64,000 bases of DNA from Caulobacter sp. 17J80-11 (GCF_014349105.1 NZ_JACSJI010000003.1:62001-126000); one strand, 5' to 3'. Positions 17,608 through 25,157 are shown, counted from the first letter of the stretch. A program made the numbers and translations. Notes: generated by a model not told the origin, from the sequence alone.

Positions 17608-18327
17608 ATGACGCCCGAAATCTCTATCGTCGTCCCGGTTTACAACGAAGAAGGCGCCGCGGCTTCGCTGGCGCGCGAGATCGCCGCCGCGTTCGACGGC
17701 CGCGACTACGAGATGATTTTCGTCAACGACGCGAGCCGCGATTCGACCCTGGCCGAACTCGAGGCGCTGAAGGCCGAACTGCCGCGCCTGCGGGTGCTGA
17801 CCCACAAGTCCAACGCCGGCCAGAGCCGCGCCGTGCGCACCGGCGTGCTGGCCGCGCGCGGCCCGATCGTGGTCACCATGGACGGCGACGGCCAGAACCC
17901 GCCGGCCGACGCGCCCAAGCTGGCCGACGCGCTGAGGGCCGCGCCGGGCGAGGTCGCCCTGGTCGGCGGCCGGCGCGCCAAGCGCCAGGACAGCGCCGCC
18001 AAGCGCTACGCCTCACGCTGGGCCAACGGCATCCGCAAGAAGCTGCTGAACGACCAGGCTGACGACACCGGCTGCGGCCTGAAGGCCTTCCGCCGCGAGT
18101 CGTTCCTGCTGCTGCCCTACTTCGATCACATGCACCGCTACCTGCCGGCGCTGATGATCCGCGAAGGCTACCAGGTGCGCTTCGAGGACGTCGGCCACCG
18201 CCCGCGCACCACGGGCGCGTCGAAGTACACCAACCTGGGCCGGCTGTGGGCGGCCTTCTCGGATCTGGCCGGGGTGATGTGGCTGCGTTCGCGGGCCCGC
18301 AATCCGGGCGGCGCGGTCGAGGTCTGA
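17608..18327 (+). CDS. Family 2 glycosyltransferase (ArnC/dolichol-phosphate-mannose-synthase-like)
   Basis: A 239-residue soluble GT-A enzyme (ISIVVPVYNEEG; VNDASRDSTL; DXD-type metal site in TMDGDGQNPP; TGCGLKAFRRE; HRPRTTGASKY). It lacks the C-terminal membrane helices of some relatives. Such enzymes move a sugar onto polyprenyl phosphate, which fits the divergent ArnT-like GT39 gene. The sugar is unknown. The start ATG at 17608 lies 87 bases from the GT39 start. A 48-bp palindromic repeat follows the stop. Confidence 0.93.
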   Translation: MTPEISIVVPVYNEEGAAASLAREIAAAFDGRDYEMIFVNDASRDSTLAELEALKAELPRLRVLTHKSNAGQSRAVRTGVLAARGPIVVTMDGDGQNPPADAPKLADALRAAPGEVALVGGRRAKRQDSAAKRYASRWANGIRKKLLNDQADDTGCGLKAFRRESFLLLPYFDHMHRYLPALMIREGYQVRFEDVGHRPRTTGASKYTNLGRLWAAFSDLAGVMWLRSRARNPGGAVEV

Positions 18328-18344
18328 TCCGCTCCAGGTGATTG

Positions 18345-18392
18345 GAGCGCGACGGCCGCCGAAACCGGCCTCCACTTTCGGCTGTCGCGCTC
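18345..18392. repeat. 48-bp palindromic dispersed repeat, copy 1
   Basis: The left arm starts GAGCGCGACGGCC and continues GCCGAAA, and the right arm is TTTCGGCTGTCGCGCTC, around an 11-base loop. A copy of identical length and layout occurs at 47255-47302. By my count 38 of 48 positions match, and the arms match better than the loop. It resembles REP/BIME-like extragenic palindromes of alphaproteobacteria. It lies between two convergent genes and could act as a transcription or mRNA-end barrier. Confidence 0.65.
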
Positions 18393-18953
18393 TTACGAGC
18401 GCAGGATCATCGAGTCCGGGGTGGCTTCCAGCCGCGACAGGCGGCCCAGATAGCTCATGCCTAAAAGCGAGGTCTCCAGGCCCTTCTCCATGACCAGGGC
18501 CTGGACCTTCTCCACGCGCGCGCCGGCGACCGACACGTAGTCGAGCTCGACCAGGGCGGCGCGGATCTCGCCGGCCGCGGTCTTAACCGGATGGCTGAAG
18601 TCCAGCCGTGAGGCGTCGATGCCCAGGCGCTTGGCGTCGGCGGCGGTCAGGGCGACGGTGGTCGCGCCGGTGTCGACCAGGAAGCGGACGTGCCGGCCCT
18701 CCACGGTCGCCTCGGCCCAGAAGTGGCCGTCCTTGGCTTTGGTGATGGCCGCGGCGGCGGAGCTCGGGGCGGCGGTCTCGATCATCGGCTCGGCCGAAGC
18801 CGTCGCCTGTTCCTCGACGGAGACCAGCGGTGCGGCGAAGGGAATGCTCACCCGCGGCAGGTCGTAGACCGAGTCCAGGGCCACCACGGCTCCCCCGGCG
18901 CCCAGGGCGGACACGACGGCGGCGGCGGCGATGACGGCGGCGTTCTTGAGCAT
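18393..18953 (-). CDS. Retropepsin-like aspartic protease, membrane-anchored (clan AA)
   Basis: A 186-residue protein with an N-terminal hydrophobic anchor (about residues 5-25), a linker, and a retropepsin-like domain. The active-site motif is FLVDTGATTVALTAADAKRLG, where DTGA holds the single catalytic Asp; the protein would act as a dimer. It belongs to the TIGR02281-like group of periplasm-facing proteases whose substrates are unknown. A flap-like LVELDYVSVAG and the closing LLGMSYLGRLSR are present. It is 90 bases from the DUF1289 gene in the same direction. Confidence 0.88.
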   Translation of the reverse strand: MLKNAAVIAAAAVVSALGAGGAVVALDSVYDLPRVSIPFAAPLVSVEEQATASAEPMIETAAPSSAAAAITKAKDGHFWAEATVEGRHVRFLVDTGATTVALTAADAKRLGIDASRLDFSHPVKTAAGEIRAALVELDYVSVAGARVEKVQALVMEKGLETSLLGMSYLGRLSRLEATPDSMILRS

Positions 18954-19043
18954 GCGGACTCTCGTGACGCCGCTTCTCGGCGCCAGGACACCCTAGCCGC
19001 CTGGGGTTTGCATCCGGTGAATCAGAGGTTGTCGAGTCGTGAA

Positions 19044-19247
19044 TCAAAGCCCCAGCTTGCGGGGGTCGATCCGGCTCCGCCGGGCGGGCAGTTCGGCCAT
19101 GATCTCGGCCCGGCGCTCGGCGGTCAGCTTCGCCCAGCCGGCGATCTCCGGAAGGGTGCGGAAGCAGCCCAGGCAAAGGCCGCTCTCGCCGTCGACGGCG
19201 CAGACCTTCACACACGGGGTGACGATAGGGGCGGGGACGGGGTTCAT
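19044..19247 (-). CDS. DUF1289 small Cys-rich protein
   Basis: A 67-residue protein with the DUF1289 pattern: TPCVKVCAVD, CLGCFRTLPEIAGW and a C-terminal KLTAERRAEIMAELP helix. The four Cys residues (CxxxC and CxxC) probably bind a metal. The role is unknown. The reading frame, the length and the absence of alternatives support a real gene. It reads away from the unusual 19.25-20.04 kb region, so its promoter must lie just right of 19247. Confidence 0.9.
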   Translation of the reverse strand: MNPVPAPIVTPCVKVCAVDGESGLCLGCFRTLPEIAGWAKLTAERRAEIMAELPARRSRIDPRKLGL

Positions 19248-19259
19248 GTCCGTAAGTGA

Positions 19260-19450
19260 TCGAAGCTAATGTATGATCGCCCTAAGTTTTCCGGGCGGCG
19301 CGGGCAAGCCTTGCAGGGAATTAACTTGTCCCGGCGGGGCCGTCGCGCGAAGTTGTTCTCAACGGCGTCGGTGGTTGTATCGAGCATCCCGACGTACGTG
19401 TTCTTGCTGGTTTCCTCAAAGCCCCGGCCCGCGCCGGGGCTATTTTTTTT
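19260..19450 (+). ncRNA. Candidate small RNA ending in an orphan intrinsic terminator
   Basis: The strong plus-strand terminator at 19420-19450 follows no plus-strand gene: the nearest one, at 17608-18327, ends over 1 kb upstream, beyond two opposite-strand genes. Something transcribed rightward must therefore start within or before this stretch. Directly before the terminator is GGTTTCCTCAAAG, whose UUUCCUC could pair with ribosome-binding sites. TTGTTC at 19353 and TTGTAT at 19375, spaced 16, could be a weak promoter giving an RNA of about 64 bases. The 5' end is not established, so the left boundary is only the limit of the gene-free region. The call rests mainly on the terminator. Confidence 0.4.
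19420..19450 (+). terminator. Strong intrinsic terminator without an upstream gene
   Basis: AGCCCCGGC at 19420-19428, loop CCGC, GCCGGGGCT at 19433-19441, then A and eight T residues (19443-19450). This is the most canonical terminator in the window. On the minus strand the hairpin is followed only by TTTGAGG, so it acts rightward. Confidence 0.92.
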
Positions 19451-19582
19451 GCGCGTCGCGCGGCGAGGCGCGGGGACCTGCGGTGACCTGAATTCACGCT
19501 TTCGCGCTGAAATGCGCGCTTTGGCGCCGGACGAGGTTCTCTGTAACAAGTTGTTTCGTCGCGGAAATCTCGACAATCCCCA
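19451..19582. other. Gene-free stretch between orphan terminator and leader
   Basis: I see no convincing gene here. It begins with a GC-rich run of CG-containing palindromes (GCGCGTCGCGCGGCG), then turns more AT-rich. Short self-complementary pieces such as GCGCGC and GGCGCC occur. The reading frames crossing it have no ribosome-binding site and atypical codon use. Confidence 0.4.
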
Positions 19583-19591
19583 CGCAAAAAA

Positions 19592-19623
19592 TTGATGTTT
19601 TTTGATCCGAACCCGGATTAATT
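19592..19623 (+). promoter_or_regulatory. Possible promoter for the structured leader and mini-ORF
   Basis: This is an AT-rich island in very GC-rich DNA, with A and T runs. TTGATG at 19592-19597 and GATTAA at 19616-19621 are spaced 18 bases and could be a vegetative -35/-10 pair. A second TTGATC lies at 19602. Transcription would then start near 19628, giving a leader of about 120 bases before the ATG at 19747. Confidence 0.4.
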
Positions 19624-19746
19624 CTTGTCAATTTCGCGCGCGGCGCCAGAGTGAGTGTCGACGCGCCAGACGACTGGGAGGGTGAAAGTCCCTGGGAGCC
19701 GCGACGTGTCTCTTACTGGCTTGACCGGCTGGCTTAGGAGACGCCG
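19624..19746 (+). promoter_or_regulatory. Structured 5' leader with a stem over the ribosome-binding site
   Basis: The leader contains a CCAG-ACGA-CTGG tetraloop hairpin (19666-19677), then AGGG-TGAAAGT-CCCT (19679-19693). A third stem pairs GTGTCTCTTA (19706-19715) with TAGGAGACGC (19735-19744): ten consecutive pairs including two G-U, with a 19-base loop. Its 3' strand contains the whole GGAG ribosome-binding site of the ORF at 19747. The ligand-domain-then-sequestering-stem layout is like a translational riboswitch or thermosensor. It matches no riboswitch class that I can recognise. The pairings were worked out by eye. Confidence 0.5.
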
Positions 19747-19887
19747 ATGAAAGACAAAGACAAGAACATGCAGCACGCGATGTTCTCGTTCGCCTTGCTG
19801 GGAGGGCTGCTGGTCGGCTCCAAGGGCAAGGACAGGCTTGGTGGCAGGCCTCTGGACTTCAGTCCGCTCCCGCGTAAGCCGCGCTAG
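19747..19887 (+). CDS. 46-residue putative small membrane protein
   Basis: The ATG is preceded by TTAGGAGACGCCG, with AGGAG correctly spaced. The protein starts with a charged stretch (MKDKDKNMQHAM), then a short hydrophobic segment (FSFALLGGLLVG, about residues 13-24), then a basic tail ending PRKPR. This looks like a single-pass or membrane-associated small protein. Its codons are less biased than those of neighbouring genes (AAA, CTT, GGT, CCT and AGT occur), so it could be a poorly expressed gene or a chance ORF. No family is recognised. The structured leader upstream is the main reason to believe it. Confidence 0.5.
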   Translation: MKDKDKNMQHAMFSFALLGGLLVGSKGKDRLGGRPLDFSPLPRKPR

Positions 19888-19925
19888 ACCGTCTTCGACG
19901 TGCTTGCAGCGGACCGCCCCGGCCC

Positions 19926-19965
19926 CCGGGCCTGATCCGATCCGCTTGGATCGGATCAGGCCCGG
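19926..19965. repeat. Perfect 18-bp inverted repeat
   Basis: CCGGGCCTGATCCGATCC at 19926-19943 and its exact inverse at 19948-19965 enclose the loop GCTT. It is the longest perfect stem in the window. No T-tract follows on either strand, so it is not a textbook terminator. It could stop Rho-dependent or weakly paused transcription of the mini-ORF, or stabilise its mRNA end. Confidence 0.8.
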
Positions 19966-19979
19966 AAGTCTCGGAGTGA

Positions 19980-20026
19980 GCGCATTTTCTTCGCCGAACC
20001 GTCGGCCACTTCGGCGAAAAATGCGC
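19980..20026. repeat. Second palindrome after the mini-ORF
   Basis: GCGCATTTTCTTCGCCGAA at 19980-19998 pairs with TTCGGCGAAAAATGCGC at 20010-20026 apart from a two-base CT bulge, with an 11-base loop. It lies 14 bases after the perfect 18-bp palindrome and 35 bases before the hydratase start. Confidence 0.7.
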
Positions 20027-20061
20027 TAAGGCCGGGCTTTCGTATGTGCGGAGCGCGCGCC

Positions 20062-20859
20062 GTGGGCCTGATCCAGATCGAACGCCGGGGGCCGATCGCC
20101 CTCCTGACCCTCAACCGCCCCGACAAGCTCAACGCCATTCCCGAACTGGACGACGGCGAGGCCTTCGCCGCCGCCTGCGAACAGCTGAACGTCGACCGCG
20201 AGGTGCGCTGCGCGGTGATCACCGGCGCCGGCCGGGCCTTTTCGGCCGGCGGCGACGTGAAGGCCATGCAGGCCAAGACCGACCTGTTCGAGGGCGACGG
20301 CATGGCGCTGCGCGACCGCTATCGCCGCATCGTCCACCGGATCGTGCGCTCGGTGTACGCCCTGGACGTGCCGCTGATCGCCGCCGTCAACGGGCCGGCG
20401 GTGGGCCTGGGCTGCGGGTTGGCGGGCCTCGCCGACATCCGCATCGCTTCGGACCAGGCGCGCTTCGGCGTGCCGTTCCTGAAGCTCGGCATCCTGCCCG
20501 GCGACGGCGACGCCTGGATGCTGCCGCGGCTGGTCGGCTATCCGCGCGCGGCCGAGCTGCTGTTCACCGGCGACCTGATCGACGCCGACACCGCCGAGCG
20601 CTGGGGCCTGGTCAACCGGGTGGTCCCGCATGAGCGGCTGATGGAGGAGGCGATGGCCATGGCCGAGAAGATCGCCGCCCAGGCCCCGCACGCGCTTCGC
20701 CTGACCAAGGCCCTGCTGCGCCAGGGCCGCGAGGGCTCGTTCGAGGCCCTGCTGGAGACCACCGCCGCGGCCCAGGCGCTCGCTCACCTGACCGCCGACC
20801 ACCACGAGGGCGTCAGCGCCCACGTCGAGCGCCGCAAGCCGGAGTTCCGGGGGGAGTAG
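20062..20859 (+). CDS. Enoyl-CoA hydratase/isomerase family (crotonase) protein
   Basis: A 265-residue crotonase-fold enzyme. The oxyanion-hole motifs are AFSAGGDVKAM and the segment around AAVNGPAVGLGCGLAGLADI; the C-terminal helices follow. Typical hydratase Glu positions are not cleanly kept: GILPGDGDAW has Gly-Asp where Glu is usual, so it could be an isomerase, a hydrolase or another activity on acyl-CoA. The GTG at 20062 has GGAG eight bases upstream and gives a normal N-terminus (GLIQIERRGPIALLTLNRP). An ATG at 20044 would add six odd residues. Confidence 0.87.
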   Translation: MGLIQIERRGPIALLTLNRPDKLNAIPELDDGEAFAAACEQLNVDREVRCAVITGAGRAFSAGGDVKAMQAKTDLFEGDGMALRDRYRRIVHRIVRSVYALDVPLIAAVNGPAVGLGCGLAGLADIRIASDQARFGVPFLKLGILPGDGDAWMLPRLVGYPRAAELLFTGDLIDADTAERWGLVNRVVPHERLMEEAMAMAEKIAAQAPHALRLTKALLRQGREGSFEALLETTAAAQALAHLTADHHEGVSAHVERRKPEFRGE

Positions 20860-20865
20860 AGCGCT

Positions 20866-20900
20866 TCTCCTCCCCCGCAGCTCCGCTGCAGGGGAGGAGA
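20866..20900. terminator. Hairpin between convergent genes, probable bidirectional terminator
   Basis: TCTCCTCCCC (20866-20875) and GGGGAGGAGA (20891-20900) pair perfectly, enclosing a C/A mismatch, a GCAG/CTGC inner stem and the loop CTCCG. It sits in the 48 bases between the hydratase and the convergent S46 peptidase. There is no T-tract on either side, so the terminator function is inferred from position. Confidence 0.5.
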
Positions 20901-20907
20901 GTTGGAC

Positions 20908-22956
20908 TCACTTCGCGTTCAGCTCTTTCACCAACGCGTCGCGGCCATAGACCTTGAGCAGGGCTTCCTGGATGCCCGACGCCGCCACGTGGACCGAGCG
21001 GTTCAGCACCGGGTCGTAGCCGTAGGCGCCGCCCAGCGAGTGGATGTTGCCGTCGAACACGGCCCCGATCACCTCGCCCTTTGCGTTCAGGGTCGGCGAG
21101 CCGGAGGCGCCGCCGATGATGTCGCCGCTGCCGGAGAAGTTGAACACGACCCTCTTGTCGATCTTCGACTCCGCCGCCAGCCAGCTCGGCGGCAGGTCGT
21201 ACGGGGCCTGGCCGGTGTTCCGAGCGTAGAGGCCGCCGATTTCGGTGAAGGGCGCGATCGGCTGACCTCGCTCGGTCCAGCCCTTCACCGAGCCGTAGGT
21301 CAGGCGCAGCGAGAAGGTGGCGTCCGGATAGATGGCGTCGCCGTAGGCGGCGAAGCGGGCCTTGGCGACGTCGGCCGCGGCCTTGGCGGTCGGGCCGGTC
21401 ACCCGGCTCTCCCAGGCGGCGCGCGCCTCGCGGGCGGCCGGGTCAAGGCTCAGCACGTACTGGATCAGCGGGTCGTCCGACGCGCGAACCGCCTCGATCC
21501 CGCCGTCCCACAGCGCCTTGCGCACGGCCGGGTCGGCCAGCTTGCTGCCGGCCACCAGGCGCGCGGCCTTGGCCTCCGGGCTCTCGCGGCCCAGCAGCAG
21601 CTTGGTGACCTGGTCGTCGGCGGTCAGGTGCTCGCGCGCCTTCGACAGCCAGAACGACAGGTACAGCTCCTCAAGCCCGGCCTGCACCGGCGTCTCGGCC
21701 TGCAGGTTGCGGCCCATGCGGGCCAGGGCGGCGTCGTCATAGCCGCCCAGCCGCTCGGCCGCCGGCCTGGTCCGCTCGGTCGCGCCGCGGACGATGGTCT
21801 GGGCGTAGCCGTAGAGCTTGGAGGCGTCGCCGGCGTTCGCTTCCAGGAAGTAGTAGGGCAGGTAGAGGTCGCGGTAGGCCGCCTGCGCCGCCTCGATGTC
21901 CGCCCACGGCTTCTGGTTGGCGGTCTTGGCGCGCAGGTCTTGCTCCTCGCGCTGCTTGGTCCCGAAGAACGCCTTGTCGGACAGGGCTTTCAGCTTACCC
22001 CAGTTCACCTTGTATCCGTTCTCCAGGAAGGTGATCGGGTCCTGGGCGACGCGCGCGTTCTCGGCCGACTGCTGCGAGAAGCCGATCAGCCGGCCGCGCT
22101 TCTCGGCGGTGTTGACCAGCGAGAAGGGAAGGGTGAAGTCGCGCAGCGTCTCCAGCTGGCTCACGGTCAGCAGGCGCTGGGTCGAGCCCGGGTTGCCGGC
22201 CACGAAGATCGGCTCGCCGGCCTTCGGCGCGGCCGGGTTCCACTTCAGGTGGTTGGGGGTCGAGACCGGCTTGCCGTCGGCGTAGAGGCGCAGGAAGCCG
22301 ATATCGAGGTTGAAGCGCGGGAAGTTGAAGTTGTCCGGATCGCCGCCGAAGAAGCCGGTCTTGAACTCCGGCGCGAACACCAGGCGCACGTCCTCGTAGC
22401 GGCGGTACTTGTAGAGCTTGTACTGGCCGCCGCCGTAGAAGCTGATGACCTGGCAGCGCACGCCGGCCTGGCCGTCGCAGTTCTCCTTCTCGATCGCCGA
22501 GGTGGCGGTCGACAGCGCCTGCACCAGGTCGGCCCCGCTCTTGCCCTCGCCGGCCGCCTTCACCTTCGCGGTCACGTCGGTGATGCCCTCCAGGATCTCG
22601 GCGGTCATTCCCGCGCAGCGCTTCTCTTCCTCGCGGGTGGCGGTCAGGAAGCCGGCCTTCAGGTAGTCCTGCTGGGCGGTGGACAGGTCCTGCGCGCAGT
22701 GGGTGACGCAGTGGTAGTTGGTCAGCATCAGGCCGTCGGAGGAGACCACCGAGGCCGAGCAGCCCGGGATGCGGGCGGCCGCGCCGCGCACCCGGTCCAG
22801 CCAGGCCTGGTCGACGGTCACGCCGTAGGTCTGTTTCACCTTGGCCGACGGGAAGTTGTCGAGCGTCCACATGCCTTCGTCGGCGTGGGCGGCGCTGGCG
22901 GCGCACGCCACCGCGGCGGCGGCGGCGGACGCGAGAAGTTGCTTGGTCAGACGCAT
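20908..22956 (-). CDS. S46-family dipeptidyl-peptidase (DPP7-like), copy A
   Basis: A 682-residue secreted or periplasmic serine peptidase with a Sec signal peptide (cleavage near SAAHA). The chymotrypsin-like triad is His82 in TNYHCV, an Asp in FNFPRFNLDIGFLR and Ser618 in GGASGSP. S46 enzymes release dipeptides from peptide N-termini. The residue 18 after the catalytic Ser is Gly, as in DPP7-type enzymes with broad hydrophobic preference; DPP11 has Arg there and prefers acidic residues. It is a tandem paralogue of the gene at 23088. The start has GGAG eight bases upstream. Confidence 0.93.
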   Translation of the reverse strand: MRLTKQLLASAAAAAVACAASAAHADEGMWTLDNFPSAKVKQTYGVTVDQAWLDRVRGAAARIPGCSASVVSSDGLMLTNYHCVTHCAQDLSTAQQDYLKAGFLTATREEEKRCAGMTAEILEGITDVTAKVKAAGEGKSGADLVQALSTATSAIEKENCDGQAGVRCQVISFYGGGQYKLYKYRRYEDVRLVFAPEFKTGFFGGDPDNFNFPRFNLDIGFLRLYADGKPVSTPNHLKWNPAAPKAGEPIFVAGNPGSTQRLLTVSQLETLRDFTLPFSLVNTAEKRGRLIGFSQQSAENARVAQDPITFLENGYKVNWGKLKALSDKAFFGTKQREEQDLRAKTANQKPWADIEAAQAAYRDLYLPYYFLEANAGDASKLYGYAQTIVRGATERTRPAAERLGGYDDAALARMGRNLQAETPVQAGLEELYLSFWLSKAREHLTADDQVTKLLLGRESPEAKAARLVAGSKLADPAVRKALWDGGIEAVRASDDPLIQYVLSLDPAAREARAAWESRVTGPTAKAAADVAKARFAAYGDAIYPDATFSLRLTYGSVKGWTERGQPIAPFTEIGGLYARNTGQAPYDLPPSWLAAESKIDKRVVFNFSGSGDIIGGASGSPTLNAKGEVIGAVFDGNIHSLGGAYGYDPVLNRSVHVAASGIQEALLKVYGRDALVKELNAK

Positions 22957-23013
22957 GGACGGAGCTCCCCCTGGGGCGGCCTTTGCGGCCGGGCTTTGCC
23001 CTGCGTCTAAGGC

Positions 23014-23045
23014 AAAAACGCGGGCGCCCGAAGAGCGCCCGCGTT
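23014..23045 (-). terminator. Intrinsic terminator after S46 peptidase copy B
   Basis: AACGCGGGCGC (23017-23027) and GCGCCCGCGTT (23035-23045) form an 11-bp stem with a 7-base loop, followed on the minus strand by a TTTTT tail. It separates the two tandem S46 genes, so each has its own transcript. Confidence 0.88.
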
Positions 23046-23087
23046 ACCGTTACGTAATGTTGGCTCCCCGCGGTCGCGGGCGGGGCC

Positions 23088-25157
23088 TCACTTGGCGTTC
23101 AGCTCCTTCACCAGGTGGTCCTGGCCGTAGAGCTTCAGCAGGGCCTGCTGCACCATGGCGGCCGAGACCGCGACGGTGCGATTGGTCGTGCCGTCATAGC
23201 CGTAGGCGCCGCCCAGCGAGGGCAGGTTGCCGTCGAACACCGCCCCGATCACTTCGCCCTTGGCGTCGATCAGCGGCGAGCCGGAATTGCCGCCGATGAT
23301 GTCGTTGGTGGTGGCCACGGTGAAGATCGTGGCCGGGTCCAGCTGCGCCTTGCGCTCGGCGAACTTGGCCGACAGATCGAACGGCGCCGCGCCGGTGGCG
23401 CGCTCGTAGAGGCCCGCCACGTTGGTGGTCGGCGCGACCTCGCGATCGCCGTCCTTCCAGCCCGCGATCCGGCCGTAGGACAGGCGCAGAGAGCCGGTGG
23501 CGTCCGGATAGACCCTGTCGCCGTAGACCTTGAAGCGGGCCAGGGCCAGGCGCTCGGCGGCGCGGTCGGTCGGGCCCTCCACCCGCTCCTCCCAGGCCGC
23601 TCGGGCCGCGCGCGCGTCGGCGTCGGTCTTCAGCACGAACTGGATCAGCGGGTCGTCGGACGCCGTGATCGCGTCCAGACCGCCCGCCCACAGGGCGGCG
23701 CGCACGGCCGGGTCGCCCAGCTTGGTGGCGGCCACCATGCGCGCGGCCATCGCCTCGGGCGACTCCTTGCCCAGCATGGTCTGGACCGACGGGGCGTCGG
23801 TGCCCAGCGCCTCGCGGGTCTTGTTCAGCCAGAAGGCCAGATAGAGCGTCTCCAGCTCCGGCTCGATCCGGCGCGGGTCCAGGGTGCGCTTCTCCGCCAG
23901 GGGCAGGCGCGCCTCGGTGTAGTCGAGCAAGCGCTCGCCGTTGGGCTTGGTCTTCTCCTGGGCGGCGCGCACCAGGGTGCGGGCGTAGCCGTACAAGGCC
24001 GAGCCCTGGCCGGCCTGGGTCTCCAGCTGCTCGTAGCGGGGCAGCAGGACGGCGACGTCGTCCTGCAGGGCGGCGATCTCGCCCCACGGGTCGCCGGTGG
24101 CTGCCAAGGCCGGATCGGCCGCGACCTGGGCGCGGAACTTCGCCTCTTCGGTCCGCTTGGCGTCCATGAAGCTGGTCGTGGCCAGCGCCTGGTGCATGCC
24201 GTAGGCGCGCTTCAGGTTGTTCTCCACGCCGCGCAGGGCGTCGCGGGTCTGGCGGCGGTGGTCGTCGCTCTCCTCGGCGTAGCGGATCAGCCGGCCGCGC
24301 AGCTCCGACAGGCGCTTGATGGTGGCCGGCAGCATCCAGTCGCGTTCGGCGTCGAGCTGGGCGACGGTCTTCAGGCGCGAGGTCGAGCCCGGGTTGCCGG
24401 CCACGAAGGTCGGCTCGCCCGGCTTCGGCGCGCGCGGGTTCCACTTCAGGTGGTTAGGCGTCTTGGCCGGCTTGCCGTCCTCGTAGACGCGCAGGAAGGC
24501 GGCATCGAGCGCGTAGCGCGGGAAGTTGAAGTTGTCCGGGTCGCCGCCGAACACAACGGCCTGGGCCTCGGGCGCGTAGACCAGGCGCACGTCGGCGTAC
24601 TTGCGGTACTTGTAGAGCTTGTACTGGCCGCCGCGGTGGAGCGAGATCACCTGGCAGCGCAGCTTCGCGTCGGTCCCGCAGCCTTCCTTCTCGATCAGGC
24701 CGATCTCGGCGTCGCGCGCCTTCACGAAGGCCTGGCCGGTCTTGCCGGCGGCGGCGCCGCTCACCCGTGGCGTGACGTCGACGATCTCCAGCAGGATCTC
24801 GGCGGTCTGGCCCGCGCAGACCCGCTCGTCCTCGCGGCCGGTGGTGAAGAAGCCCTCGCGCACCACGTCGCGTTCCGGCGTGGAGAAGGTCTGGGCGCAG
24901 GACCGCACGCAGTGCTGGTTGGTCAGTACCAGTCCCTCGGACGAGACCAGCGAGGCGGAGCAGCCGCTGATCCGCACGGCGCCCAGGCGGACCTTGTCCA
25001 GCCAGGCCTGGTCCACGTGCGTGTCCAGCTCGGCGTTGATCTGGGCGACCGGGGCGGCGTCGAAGGTCCACATGCCTTCTTCGGCCGAGGCGCCGGACGC
25101 GACGGCCGACAGGGCGAAGGCCGCGCCCGCGGCCAGCCAGGATTTCAGGGTTCGCAC
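23088..25157 (-). CDS. S46-family dipeptidyl-peptidase (DPP7-like), copy B
   Basis: A 689-residue paralogue of copy A with the same layout: signal peptide (SGASA cleavage region), His82 in TNQHCV, the Asp region FNFPRYALDAAFLR, and Ser625 in GGNSGSP. The residue 18 after Ser is again Gly, which suggests hydrophobic rather than acidic specificity. The start is a GTG at 25157 with GGGAGGG six bases upstream. The two copies have diverged clearly, so the duplication is old; different peptide preferences are likely. Confidence 0.93.
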   Translation of the reverse strand: MRTLKSWLAAGAAFALSAVASGASAEEGMWTFDAAPVAQINAELDTHVDQAWLDKVRLGAVRISGCSASLVSSEGLVLTNQHCVRSCAQTFSTPERDVVREGFFTTGREDERVCAGQTAEILLEIVDVTPRVSGAAAGKTGQAFVKARDAEIGLIEKEGCGTDAKLRCQVISLHRGGQYKLYKYRKYADVRLVYAPEAQAVVFGGDPDNFNFPRYALDAAFLRVYEDGKPAKTPNHLKWNPRAPKPGEPTFVAGNPGSTSRLKTVAQLDAERDWMLPATIKRLSELRGRLIRYAEESDDHRRQTRDALRGVENNLKRAYGMHQALATTSFMDAKRTEEAKFRAQVAADPALAATGDPWGEIAALQDDVAVLLPRYEQLETQAGQGSALYGYARTLVRAAQEKTKPNGERLLDYTEARLPLAEKRTLDPRRIEPELETLYLAFWLNKTREALGTDAPSVQTMLGKESPEAMAARMVAATKLGDPAVRAALWAGGLDAITASDDPLIQFVLKTDADARAARAAWEERVEGPTDRAAERLALARFKVYGDRVYPDATGSLRLSYGRIAGWKDGDREVAPTTNVAGLYERATGAAPFDLSAKFAERKAQLDPATIFTVATTNDIIGGNSGSPLIDAKGEVIGAVFDGNLPSLGGAYGYDGTTNRTVAVSAAMVQQALLKLYGQDHLVKELNAK

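Noticed and set aside
19624-19746. Group II intron or guanidine-II riboswitch in the leader
   Set aside because: GAGGGTGAAAGTCCCT resembles a group II domain I stem and the ACGA loop fits half a guanidine-II (mini-ykkC) motif. However, there is no maturase, no domain V and no second ACGR hairpin, so neither call is supported.
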